DNA of 64,000 bases, from the NCBI RefSeq assembly GCF_006716095.1, contig NZ_VFOK01000001.1, forward strand, positions 1,705,375 to 1,769,374, in the 5' to 3' direction. Below the pieces are notes generated by a model, which was not told the origin of the DNA, did not search any database, and saw only the letters and a program-made list of their open reading frames with translations. How positions within the stretch are numbered: position 1 is the first letter of the stretch; each line of letters starts with the position of its first letter. Below are positions 35,520 through 45,104 of this stretch, one piece after another. This stretch comes from Barrientosiimonas humi. Lineage in GTDB: Bacteria > Actinomycetota > Actinomycetes > Actinomycetales > Dermatophilaceae. Made by a program: the position numbers and the translations under genes.

Positions 35520-36176
35520 TCAGCCGGACAGCTCGCGGGGCTGGCGGTCGGCGCCGTCCAGCACCTCGACGCCGCCCTCGAGGCCGAAGTCGCCGAGGTG
35601 CTGGAGGTACATCGCGCGGCCCTGCTCGGCCAGCAGCGCGTCGTGGATCGGGACGATCGCGCGGGTGGGCTCGATCCGGCGGACGAAGTCGAGCGTCTCG
35701 CGGATCGCGCACCAGGGCGCGTTGACCGGCACGCCGAGGTAGTCGACCCGGCCCGGGTCGGCGTCGAGCGCGTCGCCGGGGTGGAACAGGCGTACGCCGT
35801 CGGCCTCGAGCAGCAGACCGACGTTGGGCACGCGGGGCACCCACTGGTGGTTGACGGCGTGCAGCTCGCCGACCGGGGTGACCTCGAGGTCGCCGACCGT
35901 GAACGGCTCCCCGGGCACGGTCACGGTCGCCTCGATGCCGTCGGCCTGCAGCTGCTCGGCGGAGCCGGGGTCGGTGCGCAGCCGCGCGTCGGGGTTGGCG
36001 TCGAGCAGCGCCCGGATGCGCTCGCGGTCGAGGTGGTCGGCGTGCTGGTGGGTGACGAGCACGGCGTCCAGGCCGGTGACGTCGTCGAAGTCGGAGAAGC
36101 TGCCCGGGTCGATCAGCACCGACGTGCCGCCGGTCTCGACGAGCAGGCAGGCGTGCCCCAGATGCGTGAACCTCAT
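35520..36176 (-). CDS. MBL-fold metallo-hydrolase (UlaG-like)
   Basis: A 218-residue metallo-beta-lactamase-fold enzyme. The metal motif H-x-H-x-D-H is VLVTHQHADHLDRERI; a second His is in GELHAVNHQWVPR and a metal Asp in LFHPGDALDADPG. The N-terminal MRFTHLGHACLLVE is typical of the UlaG-like group. ATG 36176 is chosen because homology begins there and TACGTT lies six bases upstream. The specific substrate is unknown; members act on lactones, phosphodiesters or act as nucleases. It runs in the same direction as the FemX-like gene, 20 bases away. Confidence 0.87.
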   Translation of the reverse strand: MRFTHLGHACLLVETGGTSVLIDPGSFSDFDDVTGLDAVLVTHQHADHLDRERIRALLDANPDARLRTDPGSAEQLQADGIEATVTVPGEPFTVGDLEVTPVGELHAVNHQWVPRVPNVGLLLEADGVRLFHPGDALDADPGRVDYLGVPVNAPWCAIRETLDFVRRIEPTRAIVPIHDALLAEQGRAMYLQHLGDFGLEGGVEVLDGADRQPRELSG

Positions 36177-36182
36177 GCCTGC

Positions 36183-36188
36183 AACGTA
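36183..36188 (-). promoter_or_regulatory. -10-like element of the MBL-fold gene
   Basis: TACGTT on the minus strand, six bases before ATG 36176. Confidence 0.45.
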
Positions 36189-36298
36189 GGCCAGCCAAGC
36201 ACGCCGACCAATCCAACCCAGGCCACTCAAGGCTGTGTCGACGATGCCGGGTGGCCGGAGCGTGCGACGGTCACCCGGAGGAGGAGACGCAGCAGAAC

Positions 36299-37792
<1,494 letters not shown>

Positions 37793-37796
<4 letters not shown>

Positions 37797-38974
37797 GCGG
37801 AGGCCGCGGCGCCGTCCGTGGCGTTCCCGGCGCCTGCCCGGTCCGCCCGCACGAAGCGGTAGGCCTGGTAGTCCTCCATCGCCGCCTCGTAGTGGTCGGT
37901 GATCGCCTCGACCATCGGGGTCGTCGACACGTGGACCATGCCGCGGTCGGTGAACTCCTTGACGATGTCGTGGGGGTACTGCCGGTGGCTGAGCCGGTTC
38001 TCCGGCTCGATCGCGAGGATGTTCGGGGCGACCCGGACCATCGCGTCGAACACCGGGGCGGCCTCGACCGGGTGCAGGTGCTCGATGACGGCCATCGTGT
38101 AGATCAGGTCGAACGAGTCGTCCTCGAACCCGGGCAGGATGTCGCCGGCCGGGCCGATGTGCACCTCACGCCCCTCCAGCTGGGGGTACTTCTCGCGCAG
38201 CATCTTCACGGCGTGCGGGCTGATCTCGATGCCGGCGACCTCGGGGTAGCCGTTGTCGTGCAGGTAGGCGATGTTGCGGCCCACGTTGCAGCCGACCTCG
38301 AGGATCTTGCTGTCGCCGTCGAGGTCCTTGATCAGCCGGTGCAGCGCGCGGCTGCGGTGGACCGGGCCGAGGTAGGCCTGCGGGGTGTTGCCGTGCGGCA
38401 GCGGCTGGCGCCAGAAGTCGTGCAGCGTCGACTGCGCCTCCATGCGGCGCAGCACCGAGATCGTCTCCTTCTCGGCGCCCTCGACGGGGTGCTCGGAGCG
38501 ACCGGTGAAGCCGGCCTGCTCGAGCAGGCTGGTGCTGACGGTGACCTGCTCCTGCGGCTGGACGAGCACGACGGTGCTCGCGACCCGGGCGACGTGCCCG
38601 AGCAGCTCGCGGTCGAAGTCGGCGTCGGGCCCGCGGGTGGCCACGACCACGCGGAACTGGTCGTCGCCGAACGTGGCCAGCGCGGACGCGTCGGTGGTGG
38701 TCGTGATGGTGGAGAACCCGCGGGTGCGCAGCTCGGAGGCCACCCGCTCGACCTCGTCACCGAGCACGAGGATGCTGCTGGTCTTGGGCAGCGTGAAGTC
38801 GAACTCGGCGGTGATCGCCTTGGCGATCGGGTCTGCGGGCGGGGGCGGGGGCGGGCTCGACGTGGCGGGGGCGGCTCCGACGCCGACCTTGCGGGCGCGC
38901 AGGGTGTCGCGCACGGCCCGCGCCCCGGGGACCCGTCGAGCGACCTTCTTGAGGGTGTTCTTGGGTTCGGCCAT
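37793..38974 (-). CDS. Class I SAM-dependent methyltransferase with N-terminal domain
   Basis: A 393-residue protein. The last 200 residues are a methyltransferase: motif I ILEVGCNVGRNIAYLHD, VAGIEISPHAVKMLREKYP and DSFDLIYTMAVIEHLHPVE. The first half holds a Lys/Arg-rich start, a run of six prolines near residue 45, and a Rossmann-like domain (SILVLGDEVERVASELRTRG; VVVATRGPDADFDRELLG) that looks like a degenerate second methyltransferase fold. ATG 38974 (MAEPKNTLKK) is chosen; a TTG at 38986 is possible. Substrate unknown; glycan or small-molecule methylation is a guess. Confidence 0.82.
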
Positions 38975-39019
38975 CGCGCCAGTCAAGCATGCGGCCCTGT
39001 CCCGCGCTGAGGGCGCACT

Positions 39020-39036
39020 GGACTCGGGCTGAGTCC
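39020..39036 (-). terminator. Hairpin after the lipoprotein gene
   Basis: GGACTC (39020-39025), loop GGGCT, GAGTCC (39031-39036), about 24 bases past the lipoprotein stop at 39060. Confidence 0.45.
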
Positions 39037-39059
39037 GCGCTCCTTCGGGGCCGCTGGTC

Positions 39060-39545
39060 TCAGGTGGTGGGCCGCACGGGGATGCTCGCGCTGGGCGCCC
39101 CGATGCGCTGGAACGTCACCGAGACCCGGTCGCCGTCGACCGAGACGACGCGCGCCTCGTAGCTCACCCGCTCCCCGTCGACCGTCGCCGAGCACCCGGA
39201 GTCGGCACCGACGTACCGCGGGATCGGGGTGCACCGCAGCGTGTCGGCCCGGCTGCCCGGGGCCGTCTTGCGCAGGTGCGCCTCCAGCTGCCGCGCGACC
39301 TGCGAGCCCGGCGCAGTCCCGGCCCGGCGGGGCGGCGTGGACGCGGACCCGGTGGGGTCGCCGGGGTCGCCGGTCGCGCTGCGCTGGCTGGGGTCGCTGG
39401 TCTCGGACGGCTTGGTCGGCGAGGGCGACGTGCTGGACGGGGCCGGCGCGGACGTACTCCCGCCCGGCTCGCCTCCCCCGCCCCCGTTGCCGCACCCGGT
39501 CACGGTGAGCGCGACCAGCGCGCCCAGTGCTGCCGCCCTGCGCAT
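39060..39545 (-). CDS. Small secreted lipoprotein
   Basis: A 161-residue protein with a signal peptide MRRAAALGALVALTVTGCG; the lipobox Cys is about residue 18. A low-complexity Ser/Pro/Thr linker of about 50 residues leads to a small C-terminal domain with two cysteines (LRCTPIPRYVGADSGCSATVDG) that could form a disulfide. The fold resembles DUF4333-type extracytoplasmic domains, but I am not certain. ATG 39545 is preferred because the signal peptide begins there. Function unknown. Confidence 0.78.
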   Translation of the reverse strand: MRRAAALGALVALTVTGCGNGGGGGEPGGSTSAPAPSSTSPSPTKPSETSDPSQRSATGDPGDPTGSASTPPRRAGTAPGSQVARQLEAHLRKTAPGSRADTLRCTPIPRYVGADSGCSATVDGERVSYEARVVSVDGDRVSVTFQRIGAPSASIPVRPTT

Positions 39546-39611
39546 GGCTCTCGCCCCTTCCGTCGCTGGTCCGACCGTACGCCGCCCGCCCGGGAGAACC
39601 CTGCGCGGCGA

Positions 39612-39673
39612 CTCTTCGTTGGGGCGCCTGGTGCACCAGTCCCAGGTGGTGCACGACCTGCCCCAACGAAGAG
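39612..39673. repeat. Imperfect long palindrome between two lipoprotein genes
   Basis: CTCTTCGTTGGGGC (39612-39625) is inverted at 39660-39673. A further 7-bp pair TGCACCA/TGGTGCA sits inside at 39632-39638 and 39647-39653. Outer flanks also pair weakly (GCGCGG/CCACGCG). It could end transcription of the gene at 39715 or be a small repeated element. Confidence 0.65.
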
Positions 39674-39714
39674 GGGCCACGCGGAGTCCCCGGCATCGCA
39701 TCCCGCGTCAGGCG

Positions 39715-40305
39715 TCAGCTCACCTGCCAGGTGATGGGGGTTGCTCCGATGGCGGTGTACGTCAGCTTGTCCGCAGCCGCGCCCTTGTCGATTCCCAAGT
39801 AGACCCAGCCTTGCCGGCACTGACCCGGCGGCACTGTGTTGAGTCCATCCGGGAAGAGCGGGCGCGGAAAGGGGTCGGTGAAGCTGGAGTCAGGCGTCTG
39901 GAAGGCGATCCCGTCGGCCGTCGACGCCTCCCAGCCGACCCACGACGCCTCCACGGGAACGCTCAGTGCACAGATCTTGGCCTGGATGCGAGCCCACTGC
40001 TGCCCTGCCTTAAGACCGAGGAACTCCTGGTCCTCGTACGTCACGGTCACGGACGGTTCGAACTTCAGCGCGGTGATACTGAACTCGTCCTCGACGGTCG
40101 CCTCGGTCCCTAACGGCAGCGCCTGTCCGTCGTACGAGGTCGTCGCTGCGTCCGGTGCCGGGGGCGTGTCGGCTGCGTCCGCGCCTGCGTTGGGCGGGGA
40201 GGCAGTGACGGTCACCGTGACGGTTGACGGACTGGAGCTTCCTCCAGCGCACGACGCCAACATCATGACTGCGAGAACACTTGCGACTGCTACCGAACTC
40301 TTCAT
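39715..40305 (-). CDS. Lipoprotein with an Ig-like (DUF4352-like) domain
   Basis: A 196-residue protein with a clean lipoprotein signal MKSSVAVASVLAVMMLASC (Cys about residue 19) and a Ser/Thr/Val linker. The mature domain starts GTEATVEDEFSITALKFEPSV, has EFLGLKAGQQWARIQAKICAL and ends in PPGQCRQGWVYLGIDKG. A beta-rich extracellular domain of about 120 residues in which two Cys may pair is similar in layout to DUF4352 proteins. Codon choice looks less extreme in GC than neighbours. ATG 40305 is used; upstream in-frame sequence is not signal-like. Function unknown. Confidence 0.75.
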   Translation of the reverse strand: MKSSVAVASVLAVMMLASCAGGSSSPSTVTVTVTASPPNAGADAADTPPAPDAATTSYDGQALPLGTEATVEDEFSITALKFEPSVTVTYEDQEFLGLKAGQQWARIQAKICALSVPVEASWVGWEASTADGIAFQTPDSSFTDPFPRPLFPDGLNTVPPGQCRQGWVYLGIDKGAAADKLTYTAIGATPITWQVS

Positions 40306-40515
40306 GGCCGCGCCCCTTATCGCCGTGAGGCTGACGGTATGACCGACCGCATGACCAGAACGGGTTCGCGACCCGAATTTTCCCGACGAGGGCGTACGCG
40401 CGTCGCCGGCGGTAGGTATGTCGGTTTCACCTGGTGTGGATTCAGGCGTGAAGCGCGGGGAGGCTGCCAACTCAGAACCACGGGGGCTCGGTCACGAGCC
40501 AACACGTCCTCGTGA
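40306..40515. other. Intergenic stretch without recognised features
   Basis: 210 bases upstream of the lipoprotein gene at 39715, probably holding its promoter. I see no convincing gene, RNA or repeat. The stretch is noticeably less GC-rich than core parts of the window. Confidence 0.4.
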
Positions 40516-41091
40516 TCACGGCGAATGCCGCCGGGATGGCAGCGGGGCCTCCTGCTGCCCGCTGGGCGTTCCTGGTGGTGACGGTGGCCCTGACGGCGTG
40601 GGCGGTGTGTTTCTGGGGACGTCCGCGTCTGCGCCCTGACCAACCAGCGTCAGTACAAGGGCCAACATGGCGATCACGGCCCCGACCCCACTCCACGCCG
40701 GGTCCCTGAGGATCGTCAGCACCTTCGCAGCCAGCGTCGGGCTCGCCTCGCGGACCGCCTTCAGCTGCTCCTCCTCCGAGCGCCCTTCCTCGCGCAACTG
40801 GTGGAGTCTTTGCGCGAGCCGACGCGCGACCTCAGCCTCGACGCCAGCCTCGTGAACCGCGCGACTGAGAGCGGACACAACAGCCCGCGTGGTCGGCGGC
40901 CCGCTCCGCACCTCCGAGAGCGCGCCCCCAGACCCGGCGAAGACGCCGTCCAGCACGCGTGCCCAACCGCCGCATCCAGGGCAGGTGATCTGGTTTCCCG
41001 TGAGGTGGACCGTCGCGCCGGGCATGACGTCGATGAGGTCCGTGACGAACGCGACCCCGCAGCTCCCACAGACCGCCGGCAGACCACTCAC
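40516..41091 (-). CDS. Zinc-ribbon membrane-anchored hypothetical protein
   Basis: A 191-residue protein I do not recognise. The N-terminus has two CxxC pairs, AVCGSCGVAF and ITCPGCGGWARV, making a likely zinc ribbon. A charged helical region (EAEVARRLAQRLHQLREEGR) follows, then one membrane helix WSGVGAVIAMLALVLTLVGQ near residue 150 and a Pro/Ser-rich tail. GTG 41091 is supported by GGGAGG four to five bases upstream. It lies beside the RNase P RNA gene in a stretch whose composition differs from the rest. It could be a sensor or an island gene; no function is assigned. Confidence 0.72.
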   Translation of the reverse strand: MSGLPAVCGSCGVAFVTDLIDVMPGATVHLTGNQITCPGCGGWARVLDGVFAGSGGALSEVRSGPPTTRAVVSALSRAVHEAGVEAEVARRLAQRLHQLREEGRSEEEQLKAVREASPTLAAKVLTILRDPAWSGVGAVIAMLALVLTLVGQGADADVPRNTPPTPSGPPSPPGTPSGQQEAPLPSRRHSP

Positions 41092-41303
41092 GGGCCCTCC
41101 CCTGATCGCATGCGCAGAGGCTAGCCGGGCGCGGGCGTACAAGCTGTGCGGGAGCCAAGACTTTGGCCCGTCTCAGCGCGAAACGCCGCCCCCTGGTCCG
41201 TGTGAGGTCCGTGTCGAACGCAGCAGAACACGCCGATTCGCAAAGCGCGCTTCGATGCGCTTCCCTAGTTCAGCGGCCTGATTCCCGCCAGCTCCCCGCC
41301 CGG
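41092..41303. other. Gap between zinc-ribbon gene and rnpB
   Basis: 212 bases with no gene I can support. The sequence near 41200-41290 is AT-richer than the surroundings and may be a remnant of inserted DNA. Confidence 0.35.
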
Positions 41304-41686
41304 CAGTGGATGAGCCGGTCGATACGCCGGGTTCTGTCGCCGCGCACGGTTGCCCACGCGCGGCTGGCGACCATCCATCTAGGACGACTGTTGCCAGTCG
41401 CCTCCAGCGGTCTACCCGCATGCTCGGGCGGGCCGCCCTCGAACGCATGCTGTCCGACCTTGCTCCGGGTGGGGTTTACCTAGCCGCCCCAGTCGCCTGG
41501 GACGCTGGTGGTCTCTTACACCACCGTTTCACCCTTACCGGGCCGAAGCCCGGCGGTCTGCTCTCTGTGGCACTGTCCCGCGGGTCACCCCGGGTGGCCG
41601 TTAGCCACCACCCTGCCCTTCGGAGCCCGGACGTTCCTCGGCACGGACGGATCCGTGACGCGGCCGCCTGACCGGCTCATCCACCG
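41304..41686 (-). ncRNA. rnpB: RNase P RNA, type A
   Basis: About 380 bases. On the minus strand the closing helix P1 is formed by GATGAGCCGGTC at 41681-41670 (5' side) and GACCGGCTCATC at 41320-41309 (3' side). Conserved catalytic regions are found in order: GAGGAACGTCCGGGCTCC (41639-41622), GGGTGAAACGGTGGTGTAAG followed by AGACCACCAGC in the middle, and ACAGAACCCGGC (from 41337) near the 3' end. This is the universal RNase P RNA arrangement, and helix P4 can form. It is the ribozyme that trims tRNA 5' leaders. Exact ends are uncertain by a few bases. Confidence 0.95.
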
Positions 41687-41692
41687 GTGGGC

Positions 41693-41699
41693 CATCCTA
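41693..41699. promoter_or_regulatory. Overlapping divergent -10 elements (rnpB minus, cds1-like plus)
   Basis: CATCCT (41693-41698) lies seven bases before the GTG at 41706. Read on the other strand, TAGGAT (41699-41694) lies about eight bases before the rnpB 5' end. Five base pairs are shared by the two elements. Confidence 0.45.
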
Positions 41700-41705
41700 G
41701 GTCCC

Positions 41706-42797
41706 GTGCAGCCCGTCCGCGATGTGACCGCCTCCGCCCCTGTCGACCGCAGCTGGACCCAGGAGGCCGTGCGCCGGCTGCTCGCCGACGCGAACCGCTC
41801 GGCGGACACGCACCTGCACAAGGTCAACCTGCCCGCCGGGTGGGACGTCGACCTCTACCTCAAGGACGAGTCCACCCACCCGACCGGCAGCCTGAAGCAC
41901 CGGCTGGCGCGCTCGCTGTTCCTCTACGGCATCTGCAACGGCTGGATCGGCCCGGGCACCACGGTCACCGAGGCCTCCAGCGGCTCCACCGCCATCAGCG
42001 AGGCGCACATCGCGCGGCTGCTCGACCTGCCGTTCATCGCCGTCATGGCCCGCTCCACCAGCCCCGAGAAGGTCGCGCTGATCGAGGCCGAGGGCGGGCG
42101 CTGCCACCTGGTCGACGACCCCTCGGCGGTCTACGACGAGGCGCGGCGGCTCGCCGAGGAGACCGACGGGCACTACATGGACCAGTTCACCTACGCCGAG
42201 CGCGCCACCGACTGGCGGGGCAACAACAACATCGCCGAGTCGATCTTCGACCAGCTCGCCCTGGAGCGGCACCCGGTGCCGGAGTGGATCGTGGTCGGAG
42301 CCGGCACCGGCGGCACCAGCGCGACGATCGGGCGGTTCACCCGATACCGCGGCCTGGACACCCGGCTCGCCGTGGTCGACCCCGAGGGGTCGGCGTTCCT
42401 GAAGTCGTTCGCCGGCGAGGGCGGCACCGGCGCGGGGTCGCGCATCGAGGGCATCGGGCGGCCCCGCGTGGAGCCGTCGTTCGTCCCGCAGGTCGTCGAC
42501 CGGATGCTCGGCGTGCCCGACGCCGCATCGGTCGCGGCGATGCGATTCCTGAAGAGCCGCACCGGGATCCGCGGCGGCGCCTCCACCGGCACGAACCTCT
42601 ACGGCGCGCTGCTGCTCGCCTGCGAGATGCAGTCTGCGGGGCGCGCCGGCAGCATCGTGACGCTGGTCAACGACCACACCGAGCGGTACTGCCAGACGGC
42701 CGACGCCGACGCGTGGGTCGAGCAGCAGGGCCTGGACCTCGAGCCGTACGACCGGGTCCTGGCGCGCGCCTGGGACGACGGCGTCTGGGGCGGCTGA
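41706..42797 (+). CDS. Cds1-like cysteine desulfhydrase / PLP-dependent cysteine synthase family
   Basis: A 363-residue fold-type II PLP enzyme. The PLP lysine is in [34 protein letters not shown] binds the substrate, and [15 protein letters not shown] holds the cofactor phosphate. The [16 protein letters not shown] opening and [14 protein letters not shown] match mycobacterial Cds1 (Rv3684), an L-cysteine desulfhydrase releasing sulfide, pyruvate and ammonia. GTG 41706 is used; CATCCT lies seven bases upstream. It is convergent with the RNB ribonuclease gene and shares a stop-codon hairpin. Confidence 0.88.
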   Translation: MQPVRDVTASAPVDRSWTQEAVRRLLADANRSADTHLHKVNLPAGWDVDLYLKDESTHPTGSLKHRLARSLFLYGICNGWIGPGTTVTEASSGSTAISEAHIARLLDLPFIAVMARSTSPEKVALIEAEGGRCHLVDDPSAVYDEARRLAEETDGHYMDQFTYAERATDWRGNNNIAESIFDQLALERHPVPEWIVVGAGTGGTSATIGRFTRYRGLDTRLAVVDPEGSAFLKSFAGEGGTGAGSRIEGIGRPRVEPSFVPQVVDRMLGVPDAASVAAMRFLKSRTGIRGGASTGTNLYGALLLACEMQSAGRAGSIVTLVNDHTERYCQTADADAWVEQQGLDLEPYDRVLARAWDDGVWGG

Positions 42798-42813
42798 GCC
42801 GCGTCGCTCAGCC
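42792..42813. terminator. Shared hairpin over both stop codons (cds1-like/RNB)
   Basis: GGCTGAGC (42792-42799) and GCTCAGCC (42806-42813) make a perfect 8-bp stem with a 6-base loop. Both convergent TGA stops sit in the arms. Confidence 0.65.
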
Positions 42814-44253
42814 CTTCGCGAGCTCGAACGTCACCGTGCGTGCCGCGATGTCCGCGGCGACGACCGTGACCTGCACGGTCGAGCCCAGCTCGGCCTGACC
42901 CTGGCAGGTCGCGACGACGGGGAGGTCGACCAGCTGCACCTGCAGCTTCCCCTTGTCGCGCTGCTCGACCACGACTGCCGCGAAGGTCTGCCCGACCTTG
43001 TCGCTGAGGATCGCGGCCTCGACGGCGTCGGCGCTGCCGCGCTCGACCTTGCCCGCGATCGTGTCGCTCGCCTTCATCAGCTCCGGCAGCGTCGGGAGCG
43101 CCTCGCGCACCCACCCCGGCACCTCACGACCGTTCGCCACCGACTCGCAGATCACCAGCCCGAACCGGTCGACCAGCCGCCGCAGCGGCGCGGTGACATG
43201 GGCGTACGCCGCGGCCACCGCCGCCTGCTCGACCTGCTCCGGCGTGCTGCCGTCGAACGGGGTGTATCCGGCGCCGCGGAACAGCGACGTCGCCGCATAG
43301 ATCAGCGCCAGGTGCTGGCCGTCGGTGCGCTCCAGAGTGCGCAGGAACTCGCCGTACGGCACGCCCTCCTCCCACGGCACCCCCAGCGCCTTCGCCTGGC
43401 GCCGGAACCGGGCGATCGCCTGCTCGTCGGCGGGCGGCATGGTGCGCAGGATGCCGACCTTGGCCTGCAGCATCAGGTCGGCCGCGGCCATGCCGGTCAT
43501 CAGCGAGATCTGGGCGTTCCAGTCCTCGCTCGCGACCGGAGGGCGCAGGTGCATCCGGTAGGAGCCGTCGACGAGGGTGACCTCCTGCTCGGGCATCGGC
43601 AGCGACGCACCGCCACGGGCCCGCTCCAGCGCGATCCGCTTCTCGCCGATCTCCTTCAGCAGCGCGAAGCTCTCGCGTGGCGAGCCACCGTCGACCTCGG
43701 CCTGCACCTGCTCGTAGTCGAACCGCTCGGTGCTGCGCACCTGCGCGCGGTAGACCGTGGCGGAGGCGACCTCGCCCTGCGCGTCGAGCTCGAAGTCCCA
43801 GACGTACGCCGGGCGCACCTGGCCCGGCAGCAGGCTCCCCGCCTCCTCGCTGAGCACCGCCGGGTGCAGCGGGATGCGCATGTCGGGGAAGTACATCGTC
43901 TGGCCGCGGCGCCGCGTCTCAGCGTCCAGCGGACCGCCCGGAGTGACGAACGCGGGGACGTCGGCGATGGCGTACCGCACCCGGTATCCCTGGCCCGCCC
44001 GCTCCAGGAACATCGCCTGGTCGAGGTCCCGCGCGCTCGGCGGGTCGATGGTGAAGAACGGCACCGCGGTCTCGTCGCGCTCGGGCAGCGCCAGCTCGGC
44101 GATCGCGCGCTCGGCGTCGGCCACCGCCTCGGGCGGATAGGTCTCGCTGAGCCCCAGCTCCTCGCGCAGCGCCTGGAACGACTGCTCCAGCGGTCCGCGC
44201 TGCTCCGGCGATCCGGGAGTGGCCTGCGGGGCGACGATCGGTCGTTTCGGCAT
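42808..44253 (-). CDS. RNB-domain ribonuclease, RNase II/R-like
   Basis: A 481-residue RNB-family exoribonuclease. The catalytic metal region reads FFTIDPPSARDLDQAMF. Asp70, Asp76 and Asp78 are present, but the fourth Asp of the usual D-x-D-D is Gln79. RNB helical blocks YAIADVPAFVTPGG, GQTMYFPDMRIPLHP and HVTAPLRRLVDRFGLVI follow. A short beta-rich tail replaces a full S1 domain, and N-terminal cold-shock domains are missing, so it is shorter than RNase R. ATG 44253 follows TAGGGT by seven bases. Activity may be reduced or altered. Confidence 0.88.
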   Translation of the reverse strand: MPKRPIVAPQATPGSPEQRGPLEQSFQALREELGLSETYPPEAVADAERAIAELALPERDETAVPFFTIDPPSARDLDQAMFLERAGQGYRVRYAIADVPAFVTPGGPLDAETRRRGQTMYFPDMRIPLHPAVLSEEAGSLLPGQVRPAYVWDFELDAQGEVASATVYRAQVRSTERFDYEQVQAEVDGGSPRESFALLKEIGEKRIALERARGGASLPMPEQEVTLVDGSYRMHLRPPVASEDWNAQISLMTGMAAADLMLQAKVGILRTMPPADEQAIARFRRQAKALGVPWEEGVPYGEFLRTLERTDGQHLALIYAATSLFRGAGYTPFDGSTPEQVEQAAVAAAYAHVTAPLRRLVDRFGLVICESVANGREVPGWVREALPTLPELMKASDTIAGKVERGSADAVEAAILSDKVGQTFAAVVVEQRDKGKLQVQLVDLPVVATCQGQAELGSTVQVTVVAADIAARTVTFELAKG

Positions 44254-44260
44254 GTCCCAC

Positions 44261-44266
44261 ACCCTA
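44261..44266 (-). promoter_or_regulatory. -10-like element of the RNB gene
   Basis: TAGGGT on the minus strand, seven bases before ATG 44253. Confidence 0.45.
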
Positions 44267-44336
44267 GGCACCGCGCCGCCCGCGTCGGCGCAAGCCCATG
44301 ACCCGGCCCAGCCTGCGCCACCCATGACGTCCCCTC

Positions 44337-44342
44337 TAACCT
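44337..44342 (+). promoter_or_regulatory. -10-like element of yaaA
   Basis: TAACCT, six bases, then GTG 44349; a leaderless arrangement. Confidence 0.45.
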
Positions 44343-44348
44343 CGCGAC

Positions 44349-45104
44349 GTGCTCATCCTGCTCCCGCCCTCGCAGACCAAGCAGACCCGCCCGCGCGGCC
44401 GCCCGGTCGACCTGGAGCGGTTGTCCTTCCCCGAGCTCACCGACACCCGTCGCCGGGTCGCCGACGCGCTGGCTGCGACCAGCGAGAAGCCTGACGCCGC
44501 AACGAGACTCGGCGTCAGCGCCAACCTCGTCGAGGAGATCGCGCGCAACACGCGCCTGACCTCGGCTCCGGCGCTGCCCGCCCAGGACCTCTACACCGGG
44601 GTGCTCTACGACGCGCTCGACGTCGGCTCGCTCGACGCCGCGGCACTGCGCCGCGCGCGACGCTGGGTGGTCGTGGTCTCCGCGCTCTACGGCGCCGTCC
44701 GGCTGCGCGACCGGGTCGCGCCCTACCGCGCGTCGATGGCGGTCAACCTCGAGGGTGTCGGGCCGCTCGCGAGCGCCTGGCGTCCCGAGCTGGCGCGCGT
44801 CCTGCCCGAGGCCGCCGGCCGCGGGGTGGTCGTGGACTGCCGCTCCTCGACGTACGTCGCCGCCTGGGCTCCCGAGGAGGAGCTGGCTCGTCGCTGGGTC
44901 CAGATCCGCGTGCCGGGGGCGACCCACATGGCCAAGCACACCCGGGGGCTGGTCACCCGGGCGCTGTGCGAGGCCGGGGTCGACGCCCGCACCCCCGCGC
45001 GGCTGGCCGAGGTGCTCGAACCGGGCTTCGAGGTCGCACTGCACGAACCGGCCCGCGCCGGTCGCCCCTGGATCCTCGACACCACCGCGCGCACGACGCC
45101 GTGA
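44349..45104 (+). CDS. yaaA: YaaA-family peroxide-stress protein
   Basis: A 251-residue protein of the YaaA/DUF328 family, which in E. coli lowers free iron and DNA damage during peroxide stress. The signature opening LILLPPSQTKQTRPRG is intact, with GVLYDALDVGSL, VVSALYGAVRLRDRVAPYR and VDCRSSTYVAAW further on, and the basic MAKHTRGLVTRAL block that contacts DNA. GTG 44349 is used with a -10-like TAACCT six bases ahead. Its stop overlaps the start of the permease gene (GTGA), so the two are one operon. Confidence 0.9.
   Translation: MLILLPPSQTKQTRPRGRPVDLERLSFPELTDTRRRVADALAATSEKPDAATRLGVSANLVEEIARNTRLTSAPALPAQDLYTGVLYDALDVGSLDAAALRRARRWVVVVSALYGAVRLRDRVAPYRASMAVNLEGVGPLASAWRPELARVLPEAAGRGVVVDCRSSTYVAAWAPEEELARRWVQIRVPGATHMAKHTRGLVTRALCEAGVDARTPARLAEVLEPGFEVALHEPARAGRPWILDTTARTTP

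Noticed and set aside
41200-41303. Attachment site (attL/attR) beside rnpB
   Set aside because: The stretch looks like inserted DNA, but no direct repeat of the rnpB end and no integrase were found, so it is not listed as a feature.
41163-41671. Short frames across 41163-41671
   Set aside because: They lie over or beside the RNase P RNA, whose conserved core and P1 helix are clear. No protein features are seen.
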